From Pleomorphomonas sp. T1.2MG-36 (GTDB lineage Bacteria > Pseudomonadota > Alphaproteobacteria > Rhizobiales > Pleomorphomonadaceae), in NCBI RefSeq assembly GCF_950100655.1, contig NZ_CATNLY010000001.1, positions 744,001 to 808,000 of the forward strand: a stretch of DNA of 64,000 bases, read 5' to 3'. Below the pieces are notes generated by a model, which saw nothing but the letters and a program-made list of their open reading frames with translations, ran no database searches and was not told the origin of the DNA. Below, piece after piece: positions 1 to 8,163 of this stretch (the stretch's first letter is position 1; every line of letters starts with the position of its first letter). The translations under genes and the position numbers were made by a program.

Positions 1-641
1 CGCAGAGCCAGGCCGAGTACTCGCCGGTCAACATCGGCCACTTCGGCCTCAATCTCCGGAAGTACGCCCATTTCACCTCGCCGATCCGCCGCTACGCCGA
101 CCTCGTGGTTCATCGCGGGCTGATCACCGCGCTCGGCTTCGGCGACGATGGGCTGCCCGACGGCGCGGAAGACACGCTGCCGCGTATCGCCGAGGAGATC
201 TCGGCTGCCGAACGGCGCGCGATGCAGGCCGAACGCGAGACGATCGATCGGCTGATCGCCGGCTGGCTCGCCGACCGGGTGGGCGCCGTGTTTCGGGGGC
301 GGATTTCCGGCGTCACGAAGGCAGGACTGTTCATCCGCCTCGACGAGACGGGGGCCGACGGCTTCATTCCCATATCGACGCTCGGCGCCGACTATTTCGC
401 CTTCGACGAAGCCCGGCATTCGCTGATCGGATCGCGGAGCGGCGAAACCTATCGCCTCGGCGACACGGTCGAGGTGCGCCTCATCGAAGCCGCGCCGTTT
501 GCCGGCGCCCTGCGCTTCGAGATGATATCGGAGGGCAGCGCCGGACGGCCGCTCGGACGCGCCGCTGCCATGCGCGCCGCCAAGGCGCGCAAGGACCGCG
601 AGCGCAAGGACCGTGTAAGCAAGGTGAGGCGCGGCCGATAG
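1..641 (+). CDS. rnr: Ribonuclease R, C-terminal part (5' end outside window)
   Basis: 3'-5' exoribonuclease that degrades structured RNA in the cytoplasm. The frame is open from base 3, so the N-terminal cold-shock and most RNB sequence lie left of the window. What is seen: the end of the RNB catalytic domain with HFTSPIRRYADLVVHR around bases 70-117, then an S1 RNA-binding domain (VGAVFRGRISGVTKAGLFIR, roughly bases 280-340), then a tail of about 25 residues very rich in Lys and Arg, as is usual for RNase R. The stop is TAG at 639-641. RNase II is the other family member with these domains, but the basic tail favours RNase R. Confidence 0.93.
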   Translation, partial: QSQAEYSPVNIGHFGLNLRKYAHFTSPIRRYADLVVHRGLITALGFGDDGLPDGAEDTLPRIAEEISAAERRAMQAERETIDRLIAGWLADRVGAVFRGRISGVTKAGLFIRLDETGADGFIPISTLGADYFAFDEARHSLIGSRSGETYRLGDTVEVRLIEAAPFAGALRFEMISEGSAGRPLGRAAAMRAAKARKDRERKDRVSKVRRGR

Positions 642-708
642 AGGCCCGCGACACTCTCTCCATCCGTACCGACCGACGGAGGGCGCCTTCACCACAACTG
701 AGTGGGTT

Positions 709-746
709 ATGAGCCGATGATTACCAGTCACCGGCTCATCGATTTT
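709..746 (+). terminator. Candidate terminator after rnr
   Basis: An 8-bp perfect stem (ATGAGCCG at 709-716 with CGGCTCAT at 732-739) is followed by GATTTTA. It lies 68 bases past the rnr stop and runs into the stop of the convergent gene at 745, so it could serve both directions. The short T-run makes this a moderate call. Confidence 0.5.
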
Positions 747-1173
747 ACACGCCGAGTCGCGGCCCCTCGATGGCCGGACAGCGGTCCATGACGACCTTGA
801 CGCCCTTCGCTTCGGCCCGCTCGAAACCCGCCTCGTTGATGACGCCCAGTTGCAGCCAGATGGTCTTTGGCGGCACCGGCAGGGCCAAAGCCTCGTCGAT
901 GGTGTCGCCGGCCGCTTCGGAGTTGCGGAACACGTCCACCATGTCGATCTCGGCCGGCACGTCGGCGAGGCTGGCGTAAACCGTCCGCCCCTGCAGCTCC
1001 TGCCCGGCAAGGCCAGGATTGATTGGGTACACCTCATAGCCGCGCCCGATCAGGAACCCCATGACGCCGTAGACGGGGCGCGACGGATTCTGGCTGGCGC
1101 CGACCACGGCGATGGTCCGCGTCTCCTCGAGGATGCGGGTGATATCGTCGTCGGTCTTCCCGTCCATGGCCAT
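745..1173 (-). CDS. CoA-binding domain protein (YccU-like)
   Basis: Small cytoplasmic Rossmann-fold protein of the CoA-binding family (142 aa); the cellular role of the family is not settled. The N-terminal half carries the nucleotide/CoA-binding loop VVGASQNPSRPVYGV near residue 23, and the C-terminal part contains VVMDRCPAIEGPRL, with the conserved RCP that is typical of YccU proteins. The frame is open to a TTG at 1200 that overlaps the preceding stop, but ATG at 1173 has AAGGAG eight bases upstream (1182-1187), so I start there. It follows the VOC gene on the same strand with a 23-base gap, so the two are probably cotranscribed. Confidence 0.85.
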   Translation of the reverse strand: MAMDGKTDDDITRILEETRTIAVVGASQNPSRPVYGVMGFLIGRGYEVYPINPGLAGQELQGRTVYASLADVPAEIDMVDVFRNSEAAGDTIDEALALPVPPKTIWLQLGVINEAGFERAEAKGVKVVMDRCPAIEGPRLGV

Positions 1174-1196
1174 CGGTGACACTCCTTCTTGTTCGT

Positions 1197-1631
1197 TCAA
1201 AGCGTCACTATGCCACGATCGTCGACCTTCACGAAGGGATTGTGGGCCACCTCCCAGAGATGACCGTCGGGATCGGCGAAATAGCCCGAATAACCGCCCC
1301 AGAAGACTTTCTGCGGCTTTTTCTTCAGCGTCGCCCCCGACGCAAGTGCATGGGCCATAGCGGCGTCCACCGCCGCTTCGGACGGATAGTTGTGGGCGAG
1401 CGTCATGCCGTCGAAGCCCTGGCCGTCATTTTCCACTTCGGCGTCCTCGGCAAGCAGCGCCCTCGGGTAAAGCGAGAACACGAGCCCACCGAGCTGGAAG
1501 AAGACGATGTGCTCGCCAGAGCCCGGTCCGACCTCGAAACCGAGCGCCTCGTAAAAAGCGCGCGAACGGCCAAGATCGGCAACGCCGAGGGCAATGATCG
1601 ATACGGTTGAAAAGTGCGTCTCCGCGGTCAT
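1197..1631 (-). CDS. VOC (glyoxalase/bleomycin resistance) superfamily protein
   Basis: 144-aa single vicinal-oxygen-chelate module. After residue 8 the chain reads IIALGVADLGRSRAFYEALGF, the standard first beta-alpha unit. The C-terminal unit ends in GYFADPDGHLWEVAHNP, where the Glu is the usual metal ligand. The substrate cannot be read from the sequence; this subgroup is usually annotated as glyoxalase or left unassigned. The start is ATG 1631, with AAGGAG six bases upstream; a GTG at 1652 in the same frame lacks such a site. It is likely the first gene of a two-gene unit with the CoA-binding protein. Confidence 0.85.
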   Translation of the reverse strand: MTAETHFSTVSIIALGVADLGRSRAFYEALGFEVGPGSGEHIVFFQLGGLVFSLYPRALLAEDAEVENDGQGFDGMTLAHNYPSEAAVDAAMAHALASGATLKKKPQKVFWGGYSGYFADPDGHLWEVAHNPFVKVDDRGIVTL

Positions 1632-1835
1632 GACCTTCTCCTTGTCTGCCACACTAGGCTAAGCTTACACGCCCCAATCCCCGTCAGCAGTCTTTGGATG
1701 GATGTGAGGCGAAGTGAACGGCAAACGCGGGAAAACAAGCCGTTGGCGCTTGACTCGGCGCGGCCGACGTGGTGTCAGGCCGTCAAGCGAGCCGTCGGCG
1801 ACAACCGGCCGGACGCAAGAACGAGGTGGAAAGCC

Positions 1836-2573
1836 ATGTTCGACTTGACTGGAATGACGGCACTGGTCACCGGTGCCTCCGGCGGCATCGGCGGCGCGAT
1901 CGCCACTGCGCTGCATGCCCAAGGTGCGAAAGTGGCGCTCTCGGGCACCCGCCTCGCCCCCCTTGAAGAGCTGGCTGGCCGGCTGGGCGAGCGCACCCAC
2001 ATCGTCACCGCCAACCTGTCCGACCGGGCGGATGTCGACCGTCTGTTCGCCGACGCCGAGGCTGCCCTCGGTCAGGTCGACATTCTGATCAACAATGCCG
2101 GCATCACCCGCGACGGGTTGTTCATGCGCATGAAGGACGAGGACTGGGACCAGGTGATCGAGGTCAATCTCACCTCGGGCTTCCGTCTCTCCCGGGCGGC
2201 GATCAAGGGCATGATGAAGCGCCGCTTCGGCCGCATCATCGGCATCACCTCCATCGTCGGCGTCACCGGCAACCCCGGCCAGGGCAACTATGCCGCCGCC
2301 AAGGCTGGCATGATCGGCATGACCAAGGCGCTCGCCGCCGAGGTGGCGACGCGTGGCATCACGGCCAACTGCGTGGCGCCCGGCTTCATCGAGACGGCGA
2401 TGACCGACGCTCTCAACGACAAGCAGAAGGAAGGCACGCTGGCCGCGGTGCCGATGGGCCGGCTTGGCACGTCCGACGAGATCGCCGCCGCCTGCGTCTA
2501 TCTTGCGAGCCGCGAGGCGGCTTACGTCACCGGCCAGACGCTGCACGTCAACGGCGGCATGGCGATGATCTGA
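1836..2573 (+). CDS. fabG: 3-oxoacyl-ACP reductase FabG
   Basis: NADPH-dependent reduction of beta-ketoacyl-ACP in the fatty acid elongation cycle; cytoplasmic SDR tetramer. 245 aa, matching the usual 244-248. Seen: cofactor loop TGASGGIG at residues 12-19, NNAG near 85, the catalytic Ser in GITSIVG, and Tyr/Lys in GNYAAAKAG. The start is ATG 1836 with GAGGTGGAAA just upstream; the frame is open further upstream but that stretch has no family similarity. It precedes acpP and fabF in the classic order, but fabD, normally just upstream, is absent from this window. A strong terminator follows, so fabG and acpP are probably separate transcripts. Confidence 0.97.
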   Translation: MFDLTGMTALVTGASGGIGGAIATALHAQGAKVALSGTRLAPLEELAGRLGERTHIVTANLSDRADVDRLFADAEAALGQVDILINNAGITRDGLFMRMKDEDWDQVIEVNLTSGFRLSRAAIKGMMKRRFGRIIGITSIVGVTGNPGQGNYAAAKAGMIGMTKALAAEVATRGITANCVAPGFIETAMTDALNDKQKEGTLAAVPMGRLGTSDEIAAACVYLASREAAYVTGQTLHVNGGMAMI

Positions 2574-2580
2574 TCTGACT

Positions 2581-2612
2581 GGCAGGCCGGCCAAGCCCGG
2601 CCTGCCGTTTTA
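2581..2612 (+). terminator. Rho-independent terminator of fabG
   Basis: A perfect 10-bp stem GGCAGGCCGG (2581-2590) / CCGGCCTGCC (2597-2606) with a six-base loop is followed by GTTTTA. It starts seven bases after the fabG stop. Confidence 0.85.
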
Positions 2613-3084
2613 GGGTTTCGCGAATGGTAAGCAAACCGTTCGCGATCATCGGCGGTTTCGCCGGACATATTCGGTTCGAATTGAAATGATGCGAGCCAGC
2701 GGAGTATGTCCAAACGATTGACTCCGGTGCATTTCCTTCCCGATCGGACGATTTCATCCGAACGGGAAATGCTCCGGGGGCCGCTAGTCATCAGGGGCGA
2801 AGTGTGTTACCAAGCCCGCGATCTGATCGGGAACTGTCCGAGGACCCGCCCGAAGGTCGTGAGCACGAGCATAGGCTGAGATCGCCACGATTTCCGAGGG
2901 GTTCGGACTTGTTCGGCCCCGGGGGCGGGCGATCGGACCAACCGGGGGAGTGCCGTCAGGCACTGGCATGCTCGACACCTTCGGTAGCCGGTCTCCGTCG
3001 CCAGGGCTTCGCTGATGCGAGGCAGGCGGCGAGCGGCCGACGTCCCGTTCGGCAATGGATTTGGACTAACAAGGATCCGTGAAC
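2613..3084 (+). other. Long spacer between fabG and acpP with two inverted repeats
   Basis: No convincing gene is seen in about 470 bases. Two structured segments stand out. One is an 11-bp inverted repeat at 2618-2628/2635-2645 (TCGCGAATGGT / ACCGTTCGCGA, one mismatch). The other is a 12-bp inverted repeat at 2737-2748/2757-2768 (TTCCCGATCGGA / TCCGAACGGGAA, one mismatch), whose arms continue as GCATTT/AAATGC with a four-base offset. The acpP promoter must lie in this spacer, but I cannot place it with confidence. Confidence 0.5.
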
Positions 3085-3321
3085 ATGAGCGAAGTCGCTG
3101 AAAAGGTGAAGAACATCGTCATCGACCATCTCGGCGTTGACGCCGACAAGGTGGTTCTCGAAGCCTCCTTCATCGAAGACCTGGGTGCCGACTCCCTCGA
3201 CACCGTCGAGCTGGTCATGGCCTTCGAAGAAGCCTTTGGCGTCGAGATTCCCGACGATGCCGCCGAGACGATCCTGACGGTCGGCGACGCCGTCAAGTTC
3301 CTCGAGAAGGCGACGGCCTGA
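3085..3321 (+). CDS. acpP: Acyl carrier protein
   Basis: 78-aa acidic four-helix carrier that holds growing acyl chains on 4'-phosphopantetheine. The attachment motif [12 protein letters not shown] places the modified serine at residue 37. Length and sequence are typical. ATG 3085 is chosen because AAGGA at 3071-3075 sits nine bases upstream; an in-frame GTG at 3079 is too close to that site. It lies between fabG and fabF and is flanked by hairpins on both sides, consistent with the separate high-level expression usual for acpP. Confidence 0.98.
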   Translation: MSEVAEKVKNIVIDHLGVDADKVVLEASFIEDLGADSLDTVELVMAFEEAFGVEIPDDAAETILTVGDAVKFLEKATA

Positions 3322-3343
3322 TTTCCGGACGCGTTCGGCTGGG

Positions 3344-3376
3344 AAGCAGTTCCTCCTTGAGGAACTGCTTTCTTTG
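3344..3376 (+). terminator. Terminator after acpP
   Basis: A perfect 12-bp stem AAGCAGTTCCTC (3344-3355) / GAGGAACTGCTT (3359-3370) with a three-base loop is followed by TCTTTG. It sits 22 bases past the acpP stop and 170 bases before fabF. Confidence 0.8.
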
Positions 3377-3548
3377 CTTGGCAGCGCGTGTGCGGGACCG
3401 GTGTCGGTCGCAAGGCCGACAGTCTTCTCGGCCGGCCCCGGCCAGTTGAACGGTCCCCCGCTCCGTCAATTTGCGTCCCGCTCGCACGTGTCCTCCCCAT
3501 GTCGGCGACGGACCCGGCGGAGACGACCAACAGGGAGGCTCTCGTCCG

Positions 3549-4811
3549 ATGAGACGAGTCGTCATCACCGGTCTCGGCATGGTCACGCCGCTCGGCTGCG
3601 GTGTCGAGCACAACTGGACTGCCATCAAGGCAGGCAAAAGCGGCATCCGCCGCATCGATACCTTCCCCGTCGATGATATCGCCTGCCAGATCGCCGGCCT
3701 CATTCCGCGCGGCGACGGCACCAACGGTACGTTCAATCCCGACCTCGCCATGGATCCGAAGGACCAGCGCAAGGTCGACGATTTCATCATCTTCGCACTG
3801 GAAGCCGCCCGTCAGGCGGTCGAGGACAGTGGCTGGAAGCCGACAGAGTATGACGACCAGGCGCGTTCCGGCGTTCTGGTCGGTTCGGGCATCGGCGGCA
3901 TCAACGGCATCGTCGAGGCGGGCTACACGCTGCGCGACAAAGGCCCGCGCCGCGTTTCTCCGTTCTTCATTCCCGGCCGTCTGATCAATCTCACCGCCGG
4001 CTACATCTCCATCGCCCACGGCTACAAGGGCCCGAACTCGTCGGTGGTCACTGCGTGTTCGACCGGTTCGCACGCCATCGGCGACGCGGCGCGACTGATC
4101 GCCAACGACGAGGCGGACGTGATGATCGCCGGCGGCTCGGAAAGCCCGGTCTGCCGCATCTCGCTGGCCGGCTTCGCTTCGATGAAGGCGCTCTGCTTCA
4201 CCTTCAACGACAGGCCGGAACAGGGCTCGCGCCCCTATGACCGCGACCGCGACGGCTTCGTCATGGGCGAAGGCGCCGGTGTGGTCGTCGTCGAGGAGCT
4301 GGAGCACGCCAAGAAGCGCGGCGCCACCATCTATGGCGAAATCGTCGGTTACGGCATGTCGGGCGACGCCTATCACATCACCGCCCCCTCCGAGGACGGC
4401 GATGGTGCCTTCCGCTGCATGAAGGCCGCCCTGCGCCACGCCAAGATCTCGCCGGACGAGATCGGCTACGTCAACGCCCATGGTACCTCGACCATGGCCG
4501 ACGGCATCGAAGTCGGTGCGGTCGAGCGCGTGTTCGGCGATGCCGCCAAGAACCTTGCCATGTCGTCGACCAAGTCGATGACCGGCCACCTCCTCGGCGC
4601 CGCCGGTGCCATCGAGGCGATCTACTCCACGCTCGCCGTGCGCGACGGCATTCTGCCGCCGACCATCAACCTCGACAATCCCAACGTCGAGACGCCGATC
4701 GACCTCGTGCCGCACAAGGCCAAGGAGAAGAAGCTGCGCTACGCGCTCTCCAACTCCTTCGGCTTCGGCGGGACCAATGCGTCGCTGATCGTCAAGGCCT
4801 TCGAGGGCTGA
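3549..4811 (+). CDS. fabF: 3-oxoacyl-ACP synthase II FabF
   Basis: Condenses malonyl-ACP with acyl-ACP in fatty acid elongation. 420 aa, close to the usual 410-425. The thiolase-fold triad is visible: Cys170 in VVTACSTGSHA, His in NAHGTSTMADG, and a second His in MTGHLLGAAGAIEAI. The C-terminal NSFGFGGTNASL glycine-rich loop is present. ATG 3549 has GGGAGG about ten bases upstream. The frame is open to 3471, but that extension has no family similarity. It is followed by a terminator and then mltG. Confidence 0.97.
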   Translation: MRRVVITGLGMVTPLGCGVEHNWTAIKAGKSGIRRIDTFPVDDIACQIAGLIPRGDGTNGTFNPDLAMDPKDQRKVDDFIIFALEAARQAVEDSGWKPTEYDDQARSGVLVGSGIGGINGIVEAGYTLRDKGPRRVSPFFIPGRLINLTAGYISIAHGYKGPNSSVVTACSTGSHAIGDAARLIANDEADVMIAGGSESPVCRISLAGFASMKALCFTFNDRPEQGSRPYDRDRDGFVMGEGAGVVVVEELEHAKKRGATIYGEIVGYGMSGDAYHITAPSEDGDGAFRCMKAALRHAKISPDEIGYVNAHGTSTMADGIEVGAVERVFGDAAKNLAMSSTKSMTGHLLGAAGAIEAIYSTLAVRDGILPPTINLDNPNVETPIDLVPHKAKEKKLRYALSNSFGFGGTNASLIVKAFEG

Positions 4812-4877
4812 GACGAAGTCCACGTTGCCCGAGCTGCTGGCCGGAGGCCCGCAAGCGTTCGAGGCAGCCGAGAAATT

Positions 4878-4913
4878 AGGCCCGCGGGATTGACTGGTCC
4901 GGCGGGCCTTTTG
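4878..4913 (+). terminator. Terminator after fabF
   Basis: An 8-bp stem AGGCCCGC (4878-4885) / GCGGGCCT (4902-4909), extended by two further G-C pairs across a mismatch, is followed by TTTGATT. The rest of the 300-base fabF-mltG spacer shows nothing else I can name. Confidence 0.75.
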
Positions 4914-5114
4914 ATTCGTTTGGTGAAATCTGTGGCAATCGCCAAAGCGGCGCTTGCCAAGGCAGGAGGTGGCGTGTTGCTTGGAGGCTCGCCCGAACGG
5001 GCCGGGAAGACGCACTCGCCTTTGGCATAAGCGCCTCGACGGCCGCCGTTCCGTGCTGCTGCCACAATCATGGGCGGAAGTGACGGATCGCGCCCCATGA
5101 AGAGACTTTGGCCC

Positions 5115-6416
5115 ATGGACGACAGGCAGGACGCAACCGACACCACGCAGGGGATGAAAACGCGGCTGAGCCCCAAGAGCCCACGCGAGGCGTTGGCACC
5201 CGAGCAGGCGCCGCCCTTGCCGCGTTCGCGCCGGGCCCGCAACCCGATCGTCGTCGTCATGAACGCCCTCGTGACGCTGCTGCTGCTCGGCATCATCGCC
5301 GCCGGCGCGCTTCTCTATTGGGGCAAGTCCGAGTTCGAAAGGCCCGGTCCGCTCGCCGAGGAGAAGGTCGTCATCATCCCGGCCGACTCGGGTGTCGCCC
5401 GCATTGCCGATATCCTGGAAACGGAAGGGGTCATCGAAAGCCCCTACGACATGTTCGGCCACTACATCTTCATCGGCGGCGTGCGGGCCTATCAGCAGCA
5501 GGGTCGCCTCAAGGCCGGCGAGTATGCCTTCCCGGCCGGCATCAGCATGCGCGGCGCGATGAACATGCTGGTGTCGGGCAAGGCCATCCTGCATCAGATC
5601 ACATTCCCCGAGGGCCTTACCTCGCAGCAGATCGTCAACCGGCTCAAGCAGAACGAGTTTCTCACCGGTGACGTGACCGCCGTCCCGGACGAAGGCACGC
5701 TGCTGCCGGAGACCTACAGCTTCACGCGCGGTGCGTCCCGCAGCCAGATTCTCGAACAGATGCGGACAGCCCACGCCAAGGCGCTCGAAGAGATCTGGGC
5801 CGGCCGCACCCGCGACTTGCCATTCTCAGAGCCCAAACAGCTCGTCACGTTGGCTTCCATCGTCGAGAAGGAAACGGGCAAGGCCGATGAGCGCCCCCAC
5901 GTCGCCTCGGTCTTCCTCAACCGACTCGGCCGCAACATGCGCCTGCAATCCGATCCGACGATCATCTATGGCCTGGTCGGTGGCGCCGGCACGCTCGGCC
6001 GTCCGATCAGCCGCGCCGACATCGACAAGCCGACCCCCTACAACACCTATCACGTCAACGGCCTGCCGCCCGGACCGATCGCCAACCCGGGCCGCGCCGC
6101 TCTTGAGGCGGTCGCCAATCCGTCCAACACCAAGGATCTCTATTTCGTTGCCGACGGCACCGGCGGACACATCTTCGCCGCCAGTCTTGCCGAGCACAAC
6201 CGCAACGTCGTCAAGTGGCGCAAGCTTGAGCGGGCGAAGGCCGCCGCGGGCAAGGCGGACGTGGACACCAAGGACCCGGACGCCATCGACCTTCCGCCAG
6301 ACGCCGACGGCGATGCCCCCGACGCCAAAGCCGCCGCCGACCCCAACGACCTGCTGGATGGCGCCAAGCCGCGCGATCCGTCCCAGCCGGTGTTGCCGCA
6401 GCCCAAGCCGGAGTGA
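5115..6416 (+). CDS. mltG: Endolytic murein transglycosylase MltG
   Basis: Inner-membrane lytic transglycosylase thought to release nascent glycan strands and set their length. After a Pro/Arg-rich cytoplasmic head of about 45 residues comes one membrane helix (VVVMNALVTLLLLGIIAAGA), then a LysM-like region (VVIIPADSGVARIADIL) and the YceG catalytic domain with Glu in LASIVEKETGKADERPHV and LQSDPTIIYGL. The tail after about residue 370 is Asp/Ala/Pro-rich and low complexity. Three in-frame ATGs (5070, 5097, 5115) compete and none has a good ribosome site; 5115 is a guess. The usual genetic neighbour after fabF is confirmed here, but yicC and gmk, often next, are missing. Confidence 0.93.
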   Translation: MDDRQDATDTTQGMKTRLSPKSPREALAPEQAPPLPRSRRARNPIVVVMNALVTLLLLGIIAAGALLYWGKSEFERPGPLAEEKVVIIPADSGVARIADILETEGVIESPYDMFGHYIFIGGVRAYQQQGRLKAGEYAFPAGISMRGAMNMLVSGKAILHQITFPEGLTSQQIVNRLKQNEFLTGDVTAVPDEGTLLPETYSFTRGASRSQILEQMRTAHAKALEEIWAGRTRDLPFSEPKQLVTLASIVEKETGKADERPHVASVFLNRLGRNMRLQSDPTIIYGLVGGAGTLGRPISRADIDKPTPYNTYHVNGLPPGPIANPGRAALEAVANPSNTKDLYFVADGTGGHIFAASLAEHNRNVVKWRKLERAKAAAGKADVDTKDPDAIDLPPDADGDAPDAKAAADPNDLLDGAKPRDPSQPVLPQPKPE

Positions 6417-6447
6417 GGCGCGGCAGCCAAGCTCTGGCTCCCTCGCG

Positions 6448-6797
6448 TCAGCTATAGAGATCGGTTCGGACGGCCTGATCGTAGTGCGCGTCGATCGCCT
6501 CTGCGACCCCGGCGTCCTGTTGGGTCATGGCGGCCAGAATTTGCCCTGGGGTCGAAAGGCTCCTGCGATCGATCAAGGATCGCCGGAGCCCAGCGTCGCG
6601 CCCGATTGACTGCCTTTCCGCAGTGATGCAACACCTCGCCCACCGTCACGACGATGGCCGTCTTGGCAACCTTGGCACCCTCCGCCAAACTCTCGCAAAT
6701 CTCCGGATCCGTGGTGACGCGGCCATGTCCGCTGATCCGCAAGACATCGAGGCCGGGAACAGGAACAGCATGCCGAGCCGGTCGTCCTGCGTGCGAG
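6448..6797 (-). pseudogene. Remnant of a pyridoxamine 5'-phosphate oxidase-like (MSMEG_1061-type) gene
   Basis: Reading the minus strand in three frames recovers the C-terminal two thirds of a flavin-binding split-barrel protein. TQDDRLGMLFLFP is read from about 6797. A one-base shift near 6765 leads to GLDVLRISGHGRVTTDPEIC and VVTVGEVLHHCGKAVNRARR. Another shift near 6570 leads to a C-terminus containing QILAAMTQQDAGVAEA and ending AVRTDLYS, stop at 6448-6450. The N-terminal third is missing: the homology stops at 6797, where an AraC remnant on the other strand begins. Two frameshifts plus truncation mean it is not functional. The family name is from memory. Confidence 0.72.
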
Positions 6798-6934
6798 CCC
6801 TCGAAACGCTGGCCGAAGGGCAAGCCGTGACCGTCGTGGCGCTCGATCTCGGCTACGACAGCGTCAGCGCCTTCATCGCCCTGTTCAAGCGCACGCTGGG
6901 CGTCACGCCATCGGCCTACTTTCAGCGCACCTGA
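6790..6934 (+). pseudogene. Remnant of an AraC-family regulator (last HTH only)
   Basis: The last about 47 residues of an AraC/XylS DNA-binding domain are in frame to a TGA at 6932: RALETLAEGQAVTVVALDLG followed by YDSVSAFIALFKRTLGVTPS. This is the second helix-turn-helix and the conserved C-terminal GVTPSAYF. Upstream the frame is open to 6527 but codes for sequence that belongs, on the other strand, to the flavoprotein remnant, so the original N-terminus is lost. The two broken genes meet within a few bases of 6793. Confidence 0.72.
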
Positions 6935-6954
6935 CCCAACGCGGAGCCCGACCC

Positions 6955-8139
6955 TCAGCGCGCGCCAAGGCCGGCCCGCATCAGAATCCGCCGAAAAGGT
7001 CCTACCTCCCGCGCCAGCAGCAATCCGGTGGCGCGGGCGAGCTGCATGGGCAGGAAGCCGCTCAGCAGCGAGCGGTTCAGAAGGTCGACGCCGGTCACCC
7101 GACCGGAAACGTCGAGACGGCGCGCCTTGCCGTATTCGCGGGCCGCTGCCGCGCCATCGAGGCCCTTGACGGACGACAGGCGCATCGTATCCCGGACGAT
7201 ATTCGCCACGCTTTCGATGTCGCGCAGCGTCAGATTGAAGCCTTGGGCGCCGATCGGCGGGAAGCCATGCGCCGCTTCTCCCACCAGAACGACGCGGCCG
7301 GACGCCAGCCGTCGCGCCTGGAAGCCGGAGATCGGCCAGCGTTGACGGGGGCTTGCCACCGAGACCACACCCAGGGCGGAACCGGATCTGCGTTCGATGT
7401 CCAAGGCAAGCGCGGCATCGTCGAGGCCGGCGGCATGCGCGATCACTTCGGGCCGATCCATCCAGACAAGCGAAGAACGCCCCGGCCCGTGCGGAACCAG
7501 GGTGAACGGGCCGGCCTCCGTATGGAACTCGACCGAGGTGTCATGGTGCGGCTGGCTGTGCGAGAGCGCCAACACCAGCGCCTCCTGAGGGTAGCTCCAG
7601 GACTTCACGTCGATGCCGGCGGCCTTGCGCAGAGCGGAGTTGCGGCCATCGGCGGCAACGACCAACGAGGCAGCGACGGTCTCGCCCGACGAAAGCCCCA
7701 GGAGAGCGACCTCCCCTCCCTGATCAAGCGTCTGGAACAGCGCCTCGAACCGAACGATGCGATCGGCCCGCGCTGCCACTGCGTCCGACAGAGCCGCGAC
7801 CAATGGGCCGTTGGCAACATTGTAACCAAATAGGTCTCGACCGATCTCCCGAGCCTCGAACGTCACGTCGGGTGCCCGGAACAGGCGAGCCGAAGCATCG
7901 ACGAGACGCATTCGCCTGAGCGGAGCGGCAACCGCGCCGAGGTCACGCCAGACACCATGCCGTTCGAGAAACTCGACAGAGCCGCCCAACAGCGCCGTGG
8001 TGCGCCAGTCGTCGACGCCCGGGCGCGGCGCGATCAGCGCCACGCGCGCGCCGGCATCGGCAACCGCCGCGGCGGCGGCGAGCCCTGCCGGCCCTCCCCC
8101 CACCACGGCCACGTCGAATTGCTGCGGTGCCTCGCTCAT
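6955..8139 (-). CDS. UbiH/COQ6-family FAD-dependent monooxygenase
   Basis: 394-aa flavoprotein hydroxylase of the ubiquinone-hydroxylase type. Seen: N-terminal FAD motif VAVVGGGPAGLAAAAAVA, the middle LVVAADGRNSALRKAAG (DG motif), and the C-terminal GRVVLVGEAAHGFPPIGAQG with the conserved GD/GE-AAH and P-x-x-x-QG. These place it in the UbiH/UbiF/Coq6 family, so a ring hydroxylation in ubiquinone synthesis is likely, though which carbon cannot be told. The start is ATG 8139 with GGAG seven bases upstream; a TTG at 8151 in frame is less likely. It follows the LysR gene on the same strand with a 24-base gap. Confidence 0.88.
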   Translation of the reverse strand: MSEAPQQFDVAVVGGGPAGLAAAAAVADAGARVALIAPRPGVDDWRTTALLGGSVEFLERHGVWRDLGAVAAPLRRMRLVDASARLFRAPDVTFEAREIGRDLFGYNVANGPLVAALSDAVAARADRIVRFEALFQTLDQGGEVALLGLSSGETVAASLVVAADGRNSALRKAAGIDVKSWSYPQEALVLALSHSQPHHDTSVEFHTEAGPFTLVPHGPGRSSLVWMDRPEVIAHAAGLDDAALALDIERRSGSALGVVSVASPRQRWPISGFQARRLASGRVVLVGEAAHGFPPIGAQGFNLTLRDIESVANIVRDTMRLSSVKGLDGAAAAREYGKARRLDVSGRVTGVDLLNRSLLSGFLPMQLARATGLLLAREVGPFRRILMRAGLGAR

Positions 8140-8163
8140 GCCTTGCTCCAAAAAACCGGAGCC

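Noticed and set aside
3066..5774. Very long open frame on the minus strand (about 900 codons) opposite acpP, fabF and mltG
   Set aside because: Antisense shadow typical of GC-rich coding DNA; no motifs, whereas the plus strand encodes clear FabF and MltG families.
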